30,148 nucleotides of DNA from Cyclobacteriaceae bacterium (GTDB lineage: Bacteria; Bacteroidota; Bacteroidia; Cytophagales; Cyclobacteriaceae). The stretch covers positions 1 through 30,148 of the forward strand of contig CANHCD010000002.1 of the NCBI GenBank assembly GCA_947458795.1, given 5' to 3'. Shown piece by piece: positions 8,334-17,461 of this stretch. How positions within the stretch are numbered: position 1 is the stretch's first letter; each line of letters opens with the position of its first letter. The notes under the pieces were generated by a model. That model was not told where the DNA came from. It saw only the letters and a program-made list of their open reading frames with translations, and ran no database searches. The translations under genes and the position numbers were made by a program.

Positions 8334-8341
8334 TACTTTTG
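8334..8341 (+). promoter_or_regulatory. Bacteroidota -7 promoter box abutting the methyltransferase start
   Basis: TACTTTTG matches the Bacteroidota sigma-A -7 consensus TAnnTTTG exactly. It ends only 3 bp before the chosen ATG at 8345, so a transcript from it would have almost no 5' leader. A -33 TTG at the ideal spacing is not obvious; only a T-rich run lies near 8297-8304. Confidence 0.55.
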
Positions 8342-8344
8342 TGC

Positions 8345-9508
8345 ATGCTTGATTTCAATACCAAAGGAAAAGTTTTTATTACCTGCAAGGATCGTTCGGT
8401 CAGCTACTTGGAGCAGGAGATTCGTGAACTGGGTTTTTTCCCTGTAGAAGTTCGCCGTACTGGCATTGAGATTCTTGCTTCGCTTGAAGAGTGCATGGAT
8501 CTCAACCTGCATCTGCGTACTGCTTCTCATGTCTTGTATGAAATCAAATCTTTTTACCTGCGCAATGCGGACGACATCTACCGACGCTTTAAGGCCATAC
8601 CTTGGGAAGACTACTTGGATGTGGATGGGTACTTTTCGGTGAATTCGGTTGCTGAAAATGAATCCATCACCACGCCGCTGATTGTGAATGTGAAGGTAAA
8701 GGATGCTATTGTAGATCGTTTTCGAGAGCTGAAAGGGAGGAGACCCGATTCCGGATCCGATTTTTCTGGTTTGGTGATTCAAGTGTATTGGAAAGAAACG
8801 CAAGCCATTGTGTACTTGAATACCTCTGGTGAAACCTTGGCCAAGCATGGCTACCGTAAAATACCAGGAAAGGCTCCCATGATGGAGGCTTTGGCTGCAG
8901 CAACCATTTTTGCCACCGAATGGAATACCCGTGTGCCTTTTATCAACCCCATGTGTGGATCGGGTACCTTAGCCATTGAGGCGGCACTTATTGCTTCCAA
9001 GCGCTACCCTGGTTTGTACCGAGAGCACTATGCTTTTCAGCATATTTTAGGATATCAGGCGGAGACTTTTCTAGCGAAGAAAAAGAAGCTGGAAAATAAA
9101 GTCATTCACGATCCTGGTGTCACCATCATTGCCTCTGATATCTCCTTGCAGGCCATTTCCTTTGCACAAGAAAATGCCGCTTTCGCAGGGGTGGACCACA
9201 TGATTACTTTTCAAACGGGGGATTTTGCAGAGACCGAAATTCCAGAAAAGCCACGTGGAGTTATCTTTTTTAACCCCGAATATGGTGAGCGCCTAGGAGA
9301 TCTGGGAGAGTTAGAAGAAACCTACAAGCGGATGGGGGACTTTATGAAGCAAAACTGTGCGGGTTACCGAGGGTATATCTTTACGGGTAACATGGATCTG
9401 GCCAAAAAAGTAGGCCTGAAGGCAAGCCGACGCATCGAGTTTTGGAACGGTACGATCGATTGTCGCCTCCTGAAGTACGACATGTATGCTGGAAAGGGAA
9501 CCGAGTAG
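8345..9508 (+). CDS. THUMP-domain class I SAM-dependent RNA methyltransferase (RlmL-N-like)
   Basis: Probable 23S rRNA guanine-N2 methyltransferase of the RlmL/YcbY N-terminal family, 387 residues; cytoplasmic. A ferredoxin-like plus THUMP region occupies about residues 1-165. The SAM-binding motif NPMCGSGTLAIEAA is at 201-214, an acidic ASDIS segment follows, and the catalytic motif reads FFNPEYGERLG, the NPEYG variant common in Bacteroidota rather than NPPYG. I chose ATG 8345 over an in-frame TTG at 8339, because that TTG overlaps the promoter box and adds only two residues. It stands alone between divergent and co-directional neighbours; the target nucleotide is inferred from family. Confidence 0.9.
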   Translation: MLDFNTKGKVFITCKDRSVSYLEQEIRELGFFPVEVRRTGIEILASLEECMDLNLHLRTASHVLYEIKSFYLRNADDIYRRFKAIPWEDYLDVDGYFSVNSVAENESITTPLIVNVKVKDAIVDRFRELKGRRPDSGSDFSGLVIQVYWKETQAIVYLNTSGETLAKHGYRKIPGKAPMMEALAAATIFATEWNTRVPFINPMCGSGTLAIEAALIASKRYPGLYREHYAFQHILGYQAETFLAKKKKLENKVIHDPGVTIIASDISLQAISFAQENAAFAGVDHMITFQTGDFAETEIPEKPRGVIFFNPEYGERLGDLGELEETYKRMGDFMKQNCAGYRGYIFTGNMDLAKKVGLKASRRIEFWNGTIDCRLLKYDMYAGKGTE

Positions 9509-9662
9509 GGGATTGAATGGCTAGGATTTTATCCGCCCAGTTTTTTCCAGTCATCCTTTTTTTCTTTACTATTCCAATGAATTTGCACTTATTTGGCACG
9601 TGGTAAAGAGGCTCTTTCCTTTAAAAATCTGGTGGATTCCTGATTTATTAGCCATTGAATTT

Positions 9663-12425
9663 ATGCGCTATTTTCTAGCTTTTTTCTTAGTTGTAGGGAT
9701 TCATCTGTCTTGTATATCACAGACGATCACGGGGACTGTGAGGGAAAAGGGTTCTGGTCTTCCCTTACCCTTTGCCAATGTCTTTGTCAACAACACCACC
9801 ATAGGATCAGCCACTGATGCAGATGGACGATTTCGAATAAGTGGTGAATTTTCCACGGATATTGAGTTGGTAGCCAGCTTTGTAGGGTATATCACAGAAG
9901 TAAAGGCGATCTCTTTCCGTAAAAAAGGAGAAGTTAACATCGATTTTGATTTGGTATTCAATGAATCCAATCTCTCGGAGATTGAGCTCAAAGCAAAGCG
10001 AGACAAATCTTGGGATCGGGAACTTCGTAGATTTGAAGAAGTGTTTTTGGCTTTACCGGATGATCCGTATCGCTCGCAGATCCAGATTGAAAATCCTTGG
10101 GTATTGGAGTTTGAGAATGTAAAACCTTCCAAAGGGCCGAATTACCTTCAAGCTTCTGCAGCACAACCTTTGAAAATCACCAATACCGCTTTGGGGTATA
10201 AAATCGATTACTACCTTCAAGATTTTAGGGTATTGCGTAATGGTTCCATGTTTTACGGACAGGTTTTCTACTCGCGGATAAATTCGGAAGAGGAAAATAA
10301 GATGTCAGAATGGGAAGCGAGCAGAGAGGCCAATTACCAGAGTTCGTTAAGACATTTCAATACCTCTCTTTTACTGAATTTATCAGACTCGATTCATTTT
10401 AATGTTTATCGTACTCCTCCAGAGCAATTAGGGAGGGAAAGGACCAACGATTTTAGAGAGGAATTGGGAGAATCCATCTTCCCGATTAGTCCAGATTCAA
10501 TTTTTCGAAAACCACTGGGAAATGGAAATTTTAGGATTTTTCTCCAGGACAGGCTGGAAATTCATCACCTAGATAAGCCTTGGAGAAATGATTACTACAC
10601 CAATGTGTACCATGCCATCAGCTGGATTCAAGCACCTAGTGGATACTACGATGTAGACAAGAAGGGCACCTTGATTAACCCGACTCAACTTGTCCTTTCG
10701 GGTTATTTGAGCCGGCAGCGCATGGCTCGGATTCTTCCCTTGGACTTTGAGCCCAGCAGTAGATTTGTGGCTGAACAGACCTCTGTGGAAGTTTTGGTGA
10801 GTCCTGCTATTCGACTCAATAGACTTCGGGAGAAAGCTTGGTTGACGACCAATAAACCCTATTTCTACCCTGGAGAAACGGTTTGGATGGGAGGTAAGAT
10901 GCTTTATCAAGACCAGAATATGGCCGATTCCCTCAGTCGGGTAATCCATGTCGACTTGATCAATCCAAATGCTGAAATCATACAATCGGCGACGTTTCCG
11001 ATTGAAAAAGGGAAGGTTACTGGAGGTTGGACGTTGTCACCTGAATTACTACCGGGAGAGTATGCACTGCGAGCCTATACGCATTGGAATCAGAATTTTG
11101 GAGCCCTAGATCAGTTTGTGACTCCTTTTCTGGTGTTGAAACCAGGGTTTAAGCCTAGGGTGGGGCAACTTGAAACAGAAATTTTTGAGGGTGAGATCAC
11201 TGTTAAACCCGAGATTTCCATCACCGACTCTGTTCCTTACCGGGTGATGGATTTGAAACTTGAGTTTTTAGATGAGTTTCAAAACTTGATCGATGGAGAA
11301 TTTATCGTTTCGCTCACAGATGCAGATGCCGTATCCCTGATTCAGGGAAGTAGTTCGCTAGAGGAGGAGATGAACTGGTTAGACAAGAAGCTACCAGATG
11401 ATTTCAAGTCTACTCTTGCTTTTCCGATTGAATACGGAATTTCGGTGCAGGGTAAATTTACGGCGGACAACAAGCGTCGCCCAGCAATCAATCCAATCAC
11501 CGTCGTCCGTGGAGATTTAGAGGATTATGGTCAGGTGATGACGGATTCTTTGGGTAATTTTTGGGCTACTGGCTTAATTTTCAAGGATACAGCCCAGATT
11601 GCTGTTGCTGCCATGGATTCCAAACGAAAACCCTATGGGTCTGTAGAACTTAAACCTTTATTGAAGCCTGGATTTGATTCAACCTTCCCAAAGTCTGCCT
11701 ATATCCTAGAACCTATTCAACAAGAGATTCCAAATCTGGATAAAGCGGGTGAATACATTCTGCTTGAAGAGTTTGTGAAAGAAGAAAAAATACAAGAAGC
11801 GAAGGCGGATCCGAATGACCAATATGGTGAGCCTACCCAGCAAGTAAGCGGAGAGGTACTTGAAAAAGAGACCATGGGGCAGATTTTGGGGCGTTTGGGC
11901 TTTAATCTGAGTACATTAAAATTTAGAAATTACACTTACGGGGAGAAGACAGTTACTCCTTTGTTAATCCTCGATGGGTCCTCTATGCCGTTCATGGAGG
12001 CAAATGAGTTTAGGGAAACGCTACTTGGTTTTGAACCTTCCCAACTTGCATCAATCAAAGTGTATGCAGATAATGTAGGTAAGTCGATTTTTGGCATGGC
12101 TGGCTATGCAGGAGTAATCCAGATCGAAACTAAAAATGGCTTCAGATCGAGTTCTGAGACGGATCGCAAATTTAATTCTGAAGGCTTTCTGGTTTTCGAT
12201 CTTCCAGGTTTTTCAGACTTTCAAGAGTTTGTTAAAAATCCAACCTCAGACCAGTTTTTGAAGAAAAAGCCTACGATCTACTGGGAACCTCAGGGAATTA
12301 CTACTTCCGGTGCATTCCAAACTAAAGTTAAGGTACCTTATGGAGTAAAGGCCATCCAGGTTTGGGTGGAGGGCATGACCTTGGATGGGCAAGCTTTTTC
12401 AAAAAGGATCAAGTTGGAGTTTTAA
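9663..12425 (+). CDS. CarboxypepD_reg / MG2-like / TonB-plug-like envelope protein
   Basis: Secreted 920-residue protein. The signal peptide (MRYFLAFFLVVGIHLSCIS) is probably cleaved before QTITG. Residues 20-100 form a carboxypeptidase-regulatory-like beta sandwich (TITGTVREKGSGLPLPFANV). Around 115-390 is a region starting RDKSWDRELRRFEEVF that I recognise from Bacteroidota carboxypeptidase-regulatory-domain proteins. Around 393-483 is an MG2-like domain (AWLTTNKPYFYPGETVW to LRAYTHWNQNFG). Around 766-826 is a TonB-plug-like segment (LLILDGSSMPF, ending YAGVIQIETKNG). A short beta domain closes the protein. There is no outer-membrane barrel. An in-frame GTG at 9600 would put charged residues before the signal, so the ATG at 9663 is preferred. 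Function unknown; perhaps a partner of a TonB-linked system or an envelope scaffold. Confidence 0.82.
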   Translation: MRYFLAFFLVVGIHLSCISQTITGTVREKGSGLPLPFANVFVNNTTIGSATDADGRFRISGEFSTDIELVASFVGYITEVKAISFRKKGEVNIDFDLVFNESNLSEIELKAKRDKSWDRELRRFEEVFLALPDDPYRSQIQIENPWVLEFENVKPSKGPNYLQASAAQPLKITNTALGYKIDYYLQDFRVLRNGSMFYGQVFYSRINSEEENKMSEWEASREANYQSSLRHFNTSLLLNLSDSIHFNVYRTPPEQLGRERTNDFREELGESIFPISPDSIFRKPLGNGNFRIFLQDRLEIHHLDKPWRNDYYTNVYHAISWIQAPSGYYDVDKKGTLINPTQLVLSGYLSRQRMARILPLDFEPSSRFVAEQTSVEVLVSPAIRLNRLREKAWLTTNKPYFYPGETVWMGGKMLYQDQNMADSLSRVIHVDLINPNAEIIQSATFPIEKGKVTGGWTLSPELLPGEYALRAYTHWNQNFGALDQFVTPFLVLKPGFKPRVGQLETEIFEGEITVKPEISITDSVPYRVMDLKLEFLDEFQNLIDGEFIVSLTDADAVSLIQGSSSLEEEMNWLDKKLPDDFKSTLAFPIEYGISVQGKFTADNKRRPAINPITVVRGDLEDYGQVMTDSLGNFWATGLIFKDTAQIAVAAMDSKRKPYGSVELKPLLKPGFDSTFPKSAYILEPIQQEIPNLDKAGEYILLEEFVKEEKIQEAKADPNDQYGEPTQQVSGEVLEKETMGQILGRLGFNLSTLKFRNYTYGEKTVTPLLILDGSSMPFMEANEFRETLLGFEPSQLASIKVYADNVGKSIFGMAGYAGVIQIETKNGFRSSSETDRKFNSEGFLVFDLPGFSDFQEFVKNPTSDQFLKKKPTIYWEPQGITTSGAFQTKVKVPYGVKAIQVWVEGMTLDGQAFSKRIKLEF

Positions 12426-12428
12426 AAT

Positions 12429-12447
12429 CCACGGGTTTCACCCGCGG
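12429..12447 (+). other. Small hairpin just after the MG2/plug protein gene
   Basis: CCACGGGT (12429-12436) and ACCCGCGG (12440-12447) form a stem with one mismatch and a TTC loop, 3 bp after the stop codon. No T-run follows, so it may protect the mRNA 3' end rather than terminate; the true terminator is further on. Confidence 0.4.
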
Positions 12448-12503
12448 TTATTCAAAGTTTGACCCTTGCAGAGTCTTTTTAGCAATACACCTTCACTCTA
12501 AAT

Positions 12504-12540
12504 AAAAAACCGCGGAAATGGCTCTCCGCGGTTTTTTTTT
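12504..12540. terminator. Bidirectional rho-independent terminator
   Basis: CCGCGGA (12510-12516) pairs with TCCGCGG (12525-12531) around an 8-nt loop. Six A's flank the left side and nine T's the right. It lies between two convergent genes (MG2/plug protein and M28 peptidase) and can end transcription from both. Confidence 0.92.
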
Positions 12541-12544
12541 CTGA

Positions 12545-14641
12545 TTACTGAAGTTGACTACTCAGCTTACTTATTTTTTTACTGAGATCAAGAATGGCGT
12601 TGGCATAACGCGAATCCCATTCTTCTAGTCTGCTAGTATTCTTGGTTGCTACTTCGTACTGTATGCCTGGTAAGATCCAAGAGGCATAGCCTGAGAAGGG
12701 ATCGTTACACACATACAAGGACTTGTACCATTCACCATAGTACATCCCCTTGGGATCAATCCAGCTTTTTTCCAAGTCGATCAAACCGGTGTTGATTTTT
12801 TTCAAGGTCACCGCATTTAGTTTTTCGGCTGCAAGTGCATTTTGTAGTGAATTTTTGTAAACCTCTGAACTTTCTTCGAGTGCCTTTAATGCAGTTTGTA
12901 CCTGATCAAACCCAGCAAAATTTGGATCCATGGCTTTCACATTCTTTACTGCCTGCTCAAAGTGCCCTTTCAAATCTTGAGCATAGCGAGGTACATCGTA
13001 AGGAATGATAGTGGCATTGGCTTGACGAATGGCCACCAGCCCAAACACTTGTGCCACGGCACCGCCCATTTTAAAGCTTGGATCAGAAAACTTCCCGTAG
13101 TAGTGAATGTTATCGTAGTTGGAGTGGTAGGCTGTATTTCCTCCAGAGCCTCCGCTCAAGGAAGGAATTCCCACGTGCATGTAGAAGGCGATATGGTCAG
13201 ATCCACCACCCAAATTTCCAATACCTGGCTCAGCATTTTTTCCTGCCCAAATTTCAAAAACCGTTTTGGCAGAGTCAGGGTAGCCGACCTCCTTGGAAGC
13301 ATCGATGATGAGTTTTTTCAAGGTTGGTGCAGCTGAAGCACCAAAATTTCGCCCAGAAGCACCCCCATCAAAGTTCATGTAGGAAATGGCTTTTGCACCC
13401 AATTCTTTTCTCAAATGCTCTACCCATTCGGTAGATCCAATTACGCCCTGCTCTTCGGCATCCCAATGTCCAATCAAGATGGAGCGGGAAGGCTTTTGGC
13501 CATTTTTATACAAATCGCCCAAGGCTTCAGCAAAGGTTAATAGCATGGCTGTGCCGGAATTTGGATCCGTAGCACCAAAGGACCAAGCATCGTAGTGACT
13601 ACCTAAGATGATCCATTCGTCTGGATGATCTTTACCGATAAAAGTGCCTACGACGTTGTTGGCACGGATAAAATCAGGCTTTTGATCCACCATCACGCGA
13701 ACCTTCAAGTCGGCACCGCCTGTAAGTTTGTAGGTAAAGGGAAGTCCTCCTTGCCATGCTGCAGGTACATCCGCACCTGTCATTCTGCTCAAGATCTCTT
13801 TGGCAGCACCGTATCCAATAGGGGTCACTGGAATGGTGTGAAAGTCTACCGTAGCAGGATCGTCCCGCTTGATTTTCTCTGGACCATCCAAAGGTAGGGC
13901 AGGTCGGTTGGGAGTCAAAGGATCACCAGTGAAATCCAAGGTCAACATAGATCCTCTTTGGATAGTAGTTTCGTTGTAAAAAGGGCCTTTAGGATACACA
14001 TCTCCTCTGGTAAATCCAGAATCCTTAGGATCGGTGTACACTACCAAGCCGATCATGCCATTTTGCTCGGCAAACTTGGCCTTGTAGCCACGGAAATTGC
14101 CCCCATAGCGAGCGATGGCAACTTTTCCTTTTAATGGAACGCCCATCTCTACCAACTTCATGAAGTCTTCACGAGTACCGTAGTTGACATATACGACCTC
14201 AGCTGTGACATCTCCACTGCCAGAGAAGGCATTGAAGCCTAGGTGTAGTCGGGGATCTGTGGAGAAAGGGTCTTCTGCTAGTTCACCTTCTTTTTGAGAA
14301 AGTGTAAGCTGCACGGGGCTAATGATTTGCAGTTCAGACTTTCCTGGATGATTGGGTAAATACACATCGTATGGCCATACCTTGACCTCCATGCCTGTCT
14401 TGGACATGATATCCACCATGTAGTCTTTGACAAGCTCATTTTCAGGTGTGCCGGCGATATGTGGACTCTTGGTCAGCTCGGTCAAATGGATCTTAAAGCG
14501 ATCGTAATTGACGGCCTTGAGGTAATCGGACTCAAACTTCTTTTGTGCGGATACTTGAGATGTAAAAAATCCATCCTGCTGCCCAAAAGCACTGAGCGAA
14601 AGAAGTAAGGCGGTGGCTAGATATAGTGATTTTTGAAACAT
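12545..14641 (-). CDS. Secreted M28 metallopeptidase, glutamate carboxypeptidase II-like
   Basis: Zinc carboxypeptidase expected to trim acidic or other C-terminal residues from peptides in the periplasm or outside. 698 residues: signal peptide 1-20 (SLSAFG, then QQ); PA domain inserted near 145-300; M28 core near 320-520; transferrin-receptor-like dimerisation helices near 570-695. All five co-catalytic zinc ligands can be placed by alignment to human GCPII: H349 (GSHYDAW), D359 (ATDPNSG), E397 with catalytic base E396 (WDAEEQG), D425 (NFDGG) and H506 (AYHSNYD). Family length and domain order are normal. It is separated from the upstream amidohydrolase operon by a terminator, so it probably has its own promoter within 14642-14711. 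Confidence 0.94.
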   Translation of the reverse strand: MFQKSLYLATALLLSLSAFGQQDGFFTSQVSAQKKFESDYLKAVNYDRFKIHLTELTKSPHIAGTPENELVKDYMVDIMSKTGMEVKVWPYDVYLPNHPGKSELQIISPVQLTLSQKEGELAEDPFSTDPRLHLGFNAFSGSGDVTAEVVYVNYGTREDFMKLVEMGVPLKGKVAIARYGGNFRGYKAKFAEQNGMIGLVVYTDPKDSGFTRGDVYPKGPFYNETTIQRGSMLTLDFTGDPLTPNRPALPLDGPEKIKRDDPATVDFHTIPVTPIGYGAAKEILSRMTGADVPAAWQGGLPFTYKLTGGADLKVRVMVDQKPDFIRANNVVGTFIGKDHPDEWIILGSHYDAWSFGATDPNSGTAMLLTFAEALGDLYKNGQKPSRSILIGHWDAEEQGVIGSTEWVEHLRKELGAKAISYMNFDGGASGRNFGASAAPTLKKLIIDASKEVGYPDSAKTVFEIWAGKNAEPGIGNLGGGSDHIAFYMHVGIPSLSGGSGGNTAYHSNYDNIHYYGKFSDPSFKMGGAVAQVFGLVAIRQANATIIPYDVPRYAQDLKGHFEQAVKNVKAMDPNFAGFDQVQTALKALEESSEVYKNSLQNALAAEKLNAVTLKKINTGLIDLEKSWIDPKGMYYGEWYKSLYVCNDPFSGYASWILPGIQYEVATKNTSRLEEWDSRYANAILDLSKKISKLSSQLQ

Positions 14642-14702
14642 GGGTTAAACAATGGAGTTGAAAATTATTTACTTCTAGGTTGGTAGCGATCTGTGAGGAC
14701 AA

Positions 14703-14734
14703 AAGCAAAAAGACCATGGAATGGATCCATGGTC
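14703..14734 (-). terminator. Rho-independent terminator of the amidohydrolase operon
   Basis: GACCATGGA (14712-14720) and TCCATGGTC (14726-14734) form a perfect 9-bp stem with a 5-nt loop. Read on the minus strand, the stem is followed by TTTTTGCTTTT. It lies 8 bp after the stop of the last amidohydrolase and separates that operon from the M28 peptidase gene. Confidence 0.85.
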
Positions 14735-14742
14735 TCTTCAGA

Positions 14743-16044
14743 TCAATTGGCCTTGAGACCCGGGGATCTTTCCAAAAACTCTTGGTAGAGGCGTATATGT
14801 CGGTTGGACATCGGAATTCGATACCCATCGATGAATACGTGCATGATTTGTGATCTAGTCTCAAAAGGATCTCCTGTGGAAACAATCAGGTTGGCACGCT
14901 TGCCTGCCTCCACAGATCCATACTGATCTGCTACTCCGAAGATTTCTGCTGGATTGATGGTTACAGCTTTCAAGGCTTCTTCCTTACCTAGTCCATAGGC
15001 TGCAGCAAAGGCAGCATGGAAAGGTAGGTTTCTTACATTTTCCTCATCATCCGTACGAAGTGCCACTTTCACACCTGCCTTTGCAAGTAATCCTGCGTTG
15101 GCGTAAGGAGCATCGTAGCGATCAGAAGAACGGGTAGGCAGCTCCTGAACTGGGCCAGTAACCACTGGAATCTTGGCTTTGGCAATTTCGTCAGCCACAC
15201 GCCAGCCTTCGGCAACACCTGTAAAGATCACCTTGATGTTTTTTCCTTCCACCCACTTGATGGCTTGCTGGATATCTGAAGCTGCATTTACCTCGATAAG
15301 TAGCGGGAGTTCGCCCGAAATAACTTTGGACAGTTGCTCCATTTCAGGGAAGTAAGCAAGTGTGGCTCCTGATTTTTTGAGTTCAAGGTAAGATTTGGCA
15401 TTATCCCAGATGTCGTTGGCTTCTTTTAGAGCCTTTTCACCATCTTTTTTGACGTCTTCATCTGATCTGCGGTCAAAACGACCACGTCTTCCCGAGCTAG
15501 GGAATATCATGGCTACAGCCTTAAAGCCACCATACATTTGGTCTGGAGTGTAGCCATTCAAGTTGATCAATGCTGCAGTACCTGGGAATAGTCCTCCGGA
15601 AGGCACGGTAAGCACGGTAGTGACACCGGATACTCGGGTCACACCAATGGCCTCAGAATTTGGATTGACCGTGGTCAAAGCTTGCATGTTCGGCGTAACA
15701 TTGCCTACATCGGCATAGTCTACGGTCTCAGGTACTGAGCTCACTTCTACCAATCCTAGGCGAGTACCGCCATCGATTATTCCTGGATAGATAAATAGGC
15801 CAGTACAATCGATCACCTCTGCTCCATCGGAGGAAAGGTTGGTGCCTACCTTGGAAATTTTGCCATTTTCCAATAAAACGGAGGTATTGGCAAGCGTTCC
15901 CTTGGTGACCGTAACTACAGTCGCGTTTTTTAATAAGAATTTTCCATTGCGAGGTTTTACAAATTCCCCGTCAATTTGGGCCATTGCCACCACTGGGAGT
16001 AGGGCAAGTAGGAGGGCACAAAAGGTTTTATACATTCGGTTCAT
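14743..16044 (-). CDS. Secreted amidohydrolase-fold protein lacking metal ligands (probable pseudoenzyme)
   Basis: 433 residues with signal peptide 1-22 (VVAMA, then QIDG). The fold is that of a cyclic amidohydrolase: an N-terminal beta sandwich piece (FLLKNATVVTVTKGTL), a barrel, and the closing sandwich (TINPAEIFGVADQYGSVEAGKRANLIV). The HxH that should follow PGIID is GTR (residues 93-95). Aligned to its downstream-strand neighbour at 16068-17459, the two barrel histidines of HCH become E and N (IEVNAA), and the His of FQHTNEG becomes Gly (FTGVAEG). Only the final Asp (ALRTDD) persists. So metal-dependent hydrolysis is unlikely. Last gene of a three-gene operon, 23 bp after its active paralogue, and probably a binding or regulatory partner of it. 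Confidence 0.88.
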   Translation of the reverse strand: MNRMYKTFCALLLALLPVVAMAQIDGEFVKPRNGKFLLKNATVVTVTKGTLANTSVLLENGKISKVGTNLSSDGAEVIDCTGLFIYPGIIDGGTRLGLVEVSSVPETVDYADVGNVTPNMQALTTVNPNSEAIGVTRVSGVTTVLTVPSGGLFPGTAALINLNGYTPDQMYGGFKAVAMIFPSSGRRGRFDRRSDEDVKKDGEKALKEANDIWDNAKSYLELKKSGATLAYFPEMEQLSKVISGELPLLIEVNAASDIQQAIKWVEGKNIKVIFTGVAEGWRVADEIAKAKIPVVTGPVQELPTRSSDRYDAPYANAGLLAKAGVKVALRTDDEENVRNLPFHAAFAAAYGLGKEEALKAVTINPAEIFGVADQYGSVEAGKRANLIVSTGDPFETRSQIMHVFIDGYRIPMSNRHIRLYQEFLERSPGLKAN

Positions 16045-16067
16045 GTTCGATTGAATTTTCGGGGTGA

Positions 16068-17459
16068 TTAGTGTTTTTCTTTCAAGAATGCTCCCTGAAA
16101 GGCTTCAAAGTAAGCGTCAACATCCTGCATGCAACGGTGGGCTTCCTCATTGGCTCTCAAGAAAATAGGTTCTACCATCTCAGTAGCTGCTACCCACTGG
16201 CGTTGATCGTTGTTGTCTTTTTTGATGTCAAAGTATTTGACACCATCCACAAAGGTCATTTGAGGAACCGCATAAGAAGAAAGGGGATGTCCTTCAAAAA
16301 TGACTAGATCTGCTTGCTTACCCACTTCAATGGAACCTACCTTATCCTCAATCCCCAATTGCTTGGCAGGATTGATGGTGATCATGGCTAAGGCTTCCTC
16401 ATCGGTCAAACCTCCATAACGCTGAGTTTTGGCAGCCTCATGGTACAAGTGACGAATAAGTTCGGCGGAATCCGAATTGATGGAAGTAAGGGCTCCATTT
16501 TTTTGAAGGATGGCGGCATTGAAGGCAGTGGAATAATACACTTCCATCTTGTAGGCCCACCAGTCCGCAAATACCGATGCACCCATGGTGTATTCGGCAA
16601 TTTCAGGGGCAACTTTAAATCCTTCGTTGGTATGTTGGAATACCACCTTTTTGATGTTGAAATCTTTGATGACATTGATCAGCATGTAGATTTCATCGGC
16701 ACGATAAGAATGGCAATGGATGATGATTTTACCGTCCAAGATATCCGCTAGCGTTTGAAGGCGCTCACTGTAAGCTGGGGGAGGAGTAGTATTACCTTTT
16801 TGATTTTTGGCAAGCTGGTAAGTTTCCCATGCTTTCTTGTATTGGATGGCTTCGTTAAATCCATTTCTGATCACTGCTTCTACACCCATTCTAGAACGGG
16901 GCTGTATGCCATTGCCTCTACCATGTACACGCGTTGGGTTCTCACCCAATGCAAATTTGATGGTACGCGGAGCATCTTGCATGATAATGTCTGCAGGGTC
17001 CATGCTGCCCCAACGATGTTTTAGGGTAGCATTTTGTCCACCCACCACATTTGCGGAGCCGTGCATGGCATGCGAAACGGTCACGCCACCTGCCAAGGCA
17101 CGGTAGATGCCCATATCAGTAGGGTTGACTACATCCTTCATGCGGATTTCTGAAGTGATAGGAGCAGAGGCCTCATTCACTACATCCAACCCCACGTGGG
17201 AGTGCGCATCAATGATGCCTGGCATCAAGTATTTGCCTGAAGCATCGATCGTATTTACTCCAGCTGGTGCGGTAAGATTTTTTCCTAGCTGTATGATGAT
17301 TCCGTTCTGAACCAATACATCCGAAGATTCAAGGTTGCCTTTAGTGACCGTGAGCACGGTCGCATTTTTTATCAATACACTGCCCTTTTGGACTTGTGCC
17401 TGGGAAATCCCAACACCCAATCCTAGAAACGCAGCGATAAGGTAAATGTGCTTTTTCAT
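16068..17459 (-). CDS. Secreted amidohydrolase with complete metal site
   Basis: 463 residues, signal peptide 1-21 (GISQA, then QVQKG). Probable periplasmic metal-dependent hydrolase acting on an amide, cyclic dipeptide-like or imide bond; the substrate is unknown. Ligands are intact: H86 and H88 in GIIDAHSHVGLD, H248/H250 in IIIHCHSYRADE, H276 in VFQHTNEG and D330 in SINSDSAE. The C-terminal sandwich includes INPAKQLGIEDKVGSIEVG. It is flanked by two degenerate paralogues, 23 bp before one and 2 bp after the other, in one transcription unit. It most resembles secreted amidohydrolases related to imidazolonepropionase and Xaa-Pro dipeptidase-like enzymes, but I cannot assign a precise group. 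Confidence 0.9.
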   Translation of the reverse strand: MKKHIYLIAAFLGLGVGISQAQVQKGSVLIKNATVLTVTKGNLESSDVLVQNGIIIQLGKNLTAPAGVNTIDASGKYLMPGIIDAHSHVGLDVVNEASAPITSEIRMKDVVNPTDMGIYRALAGGVTVSHAMHGSANVVGGQNATLKHRWGSMDPADIIMQDAPRTIKFALGENPTRVHGRGNGIQPRSRMGVEAVIRNGFNEAIQYKKAWETYQLAKNQKGNTTPPPAYSERLQTLADILDGKIIIHCHSYRADEIYMLINVIKDFNIKKVVFQHTNEGFKVAPEIAEYTMGASVFADWWAYKMEVYYSTAFNAAILQKNGALTSINSDSAELIRHLYHEAAKTQRYGGLTDEEALAMITINPAKQLGIEDKVGSIEVGKQADLVIFEGHPLSSYAVPQMTFVDGVKYFDIKKDNNDQRQWVAATEMVEPIFLRANEEAHRCMQDVDAYFEAFQGAFLKEKH

Positions 17460-17461
17460 GT

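Noticed and set aside
8330..8848. 172-residue open frame on the minus strand
   Set aside because: It lies antisense inside the RNA methyltransferase gene, whose THUMP and SAM motifs are clear, and its sequence matches no family I know.
9600..9662. GTG start giving 21 more residues to the MG2/plug protein
   Set aside because: The ATG at 9663 begins directly with a good signal peptide; the upstream stretch would disturb it.
12896..13336. 146-residue open frame on the plus strand
   Set aside because: Antisense to the M28 peptidase, whose zinc ligands are all in frame on the other strand.
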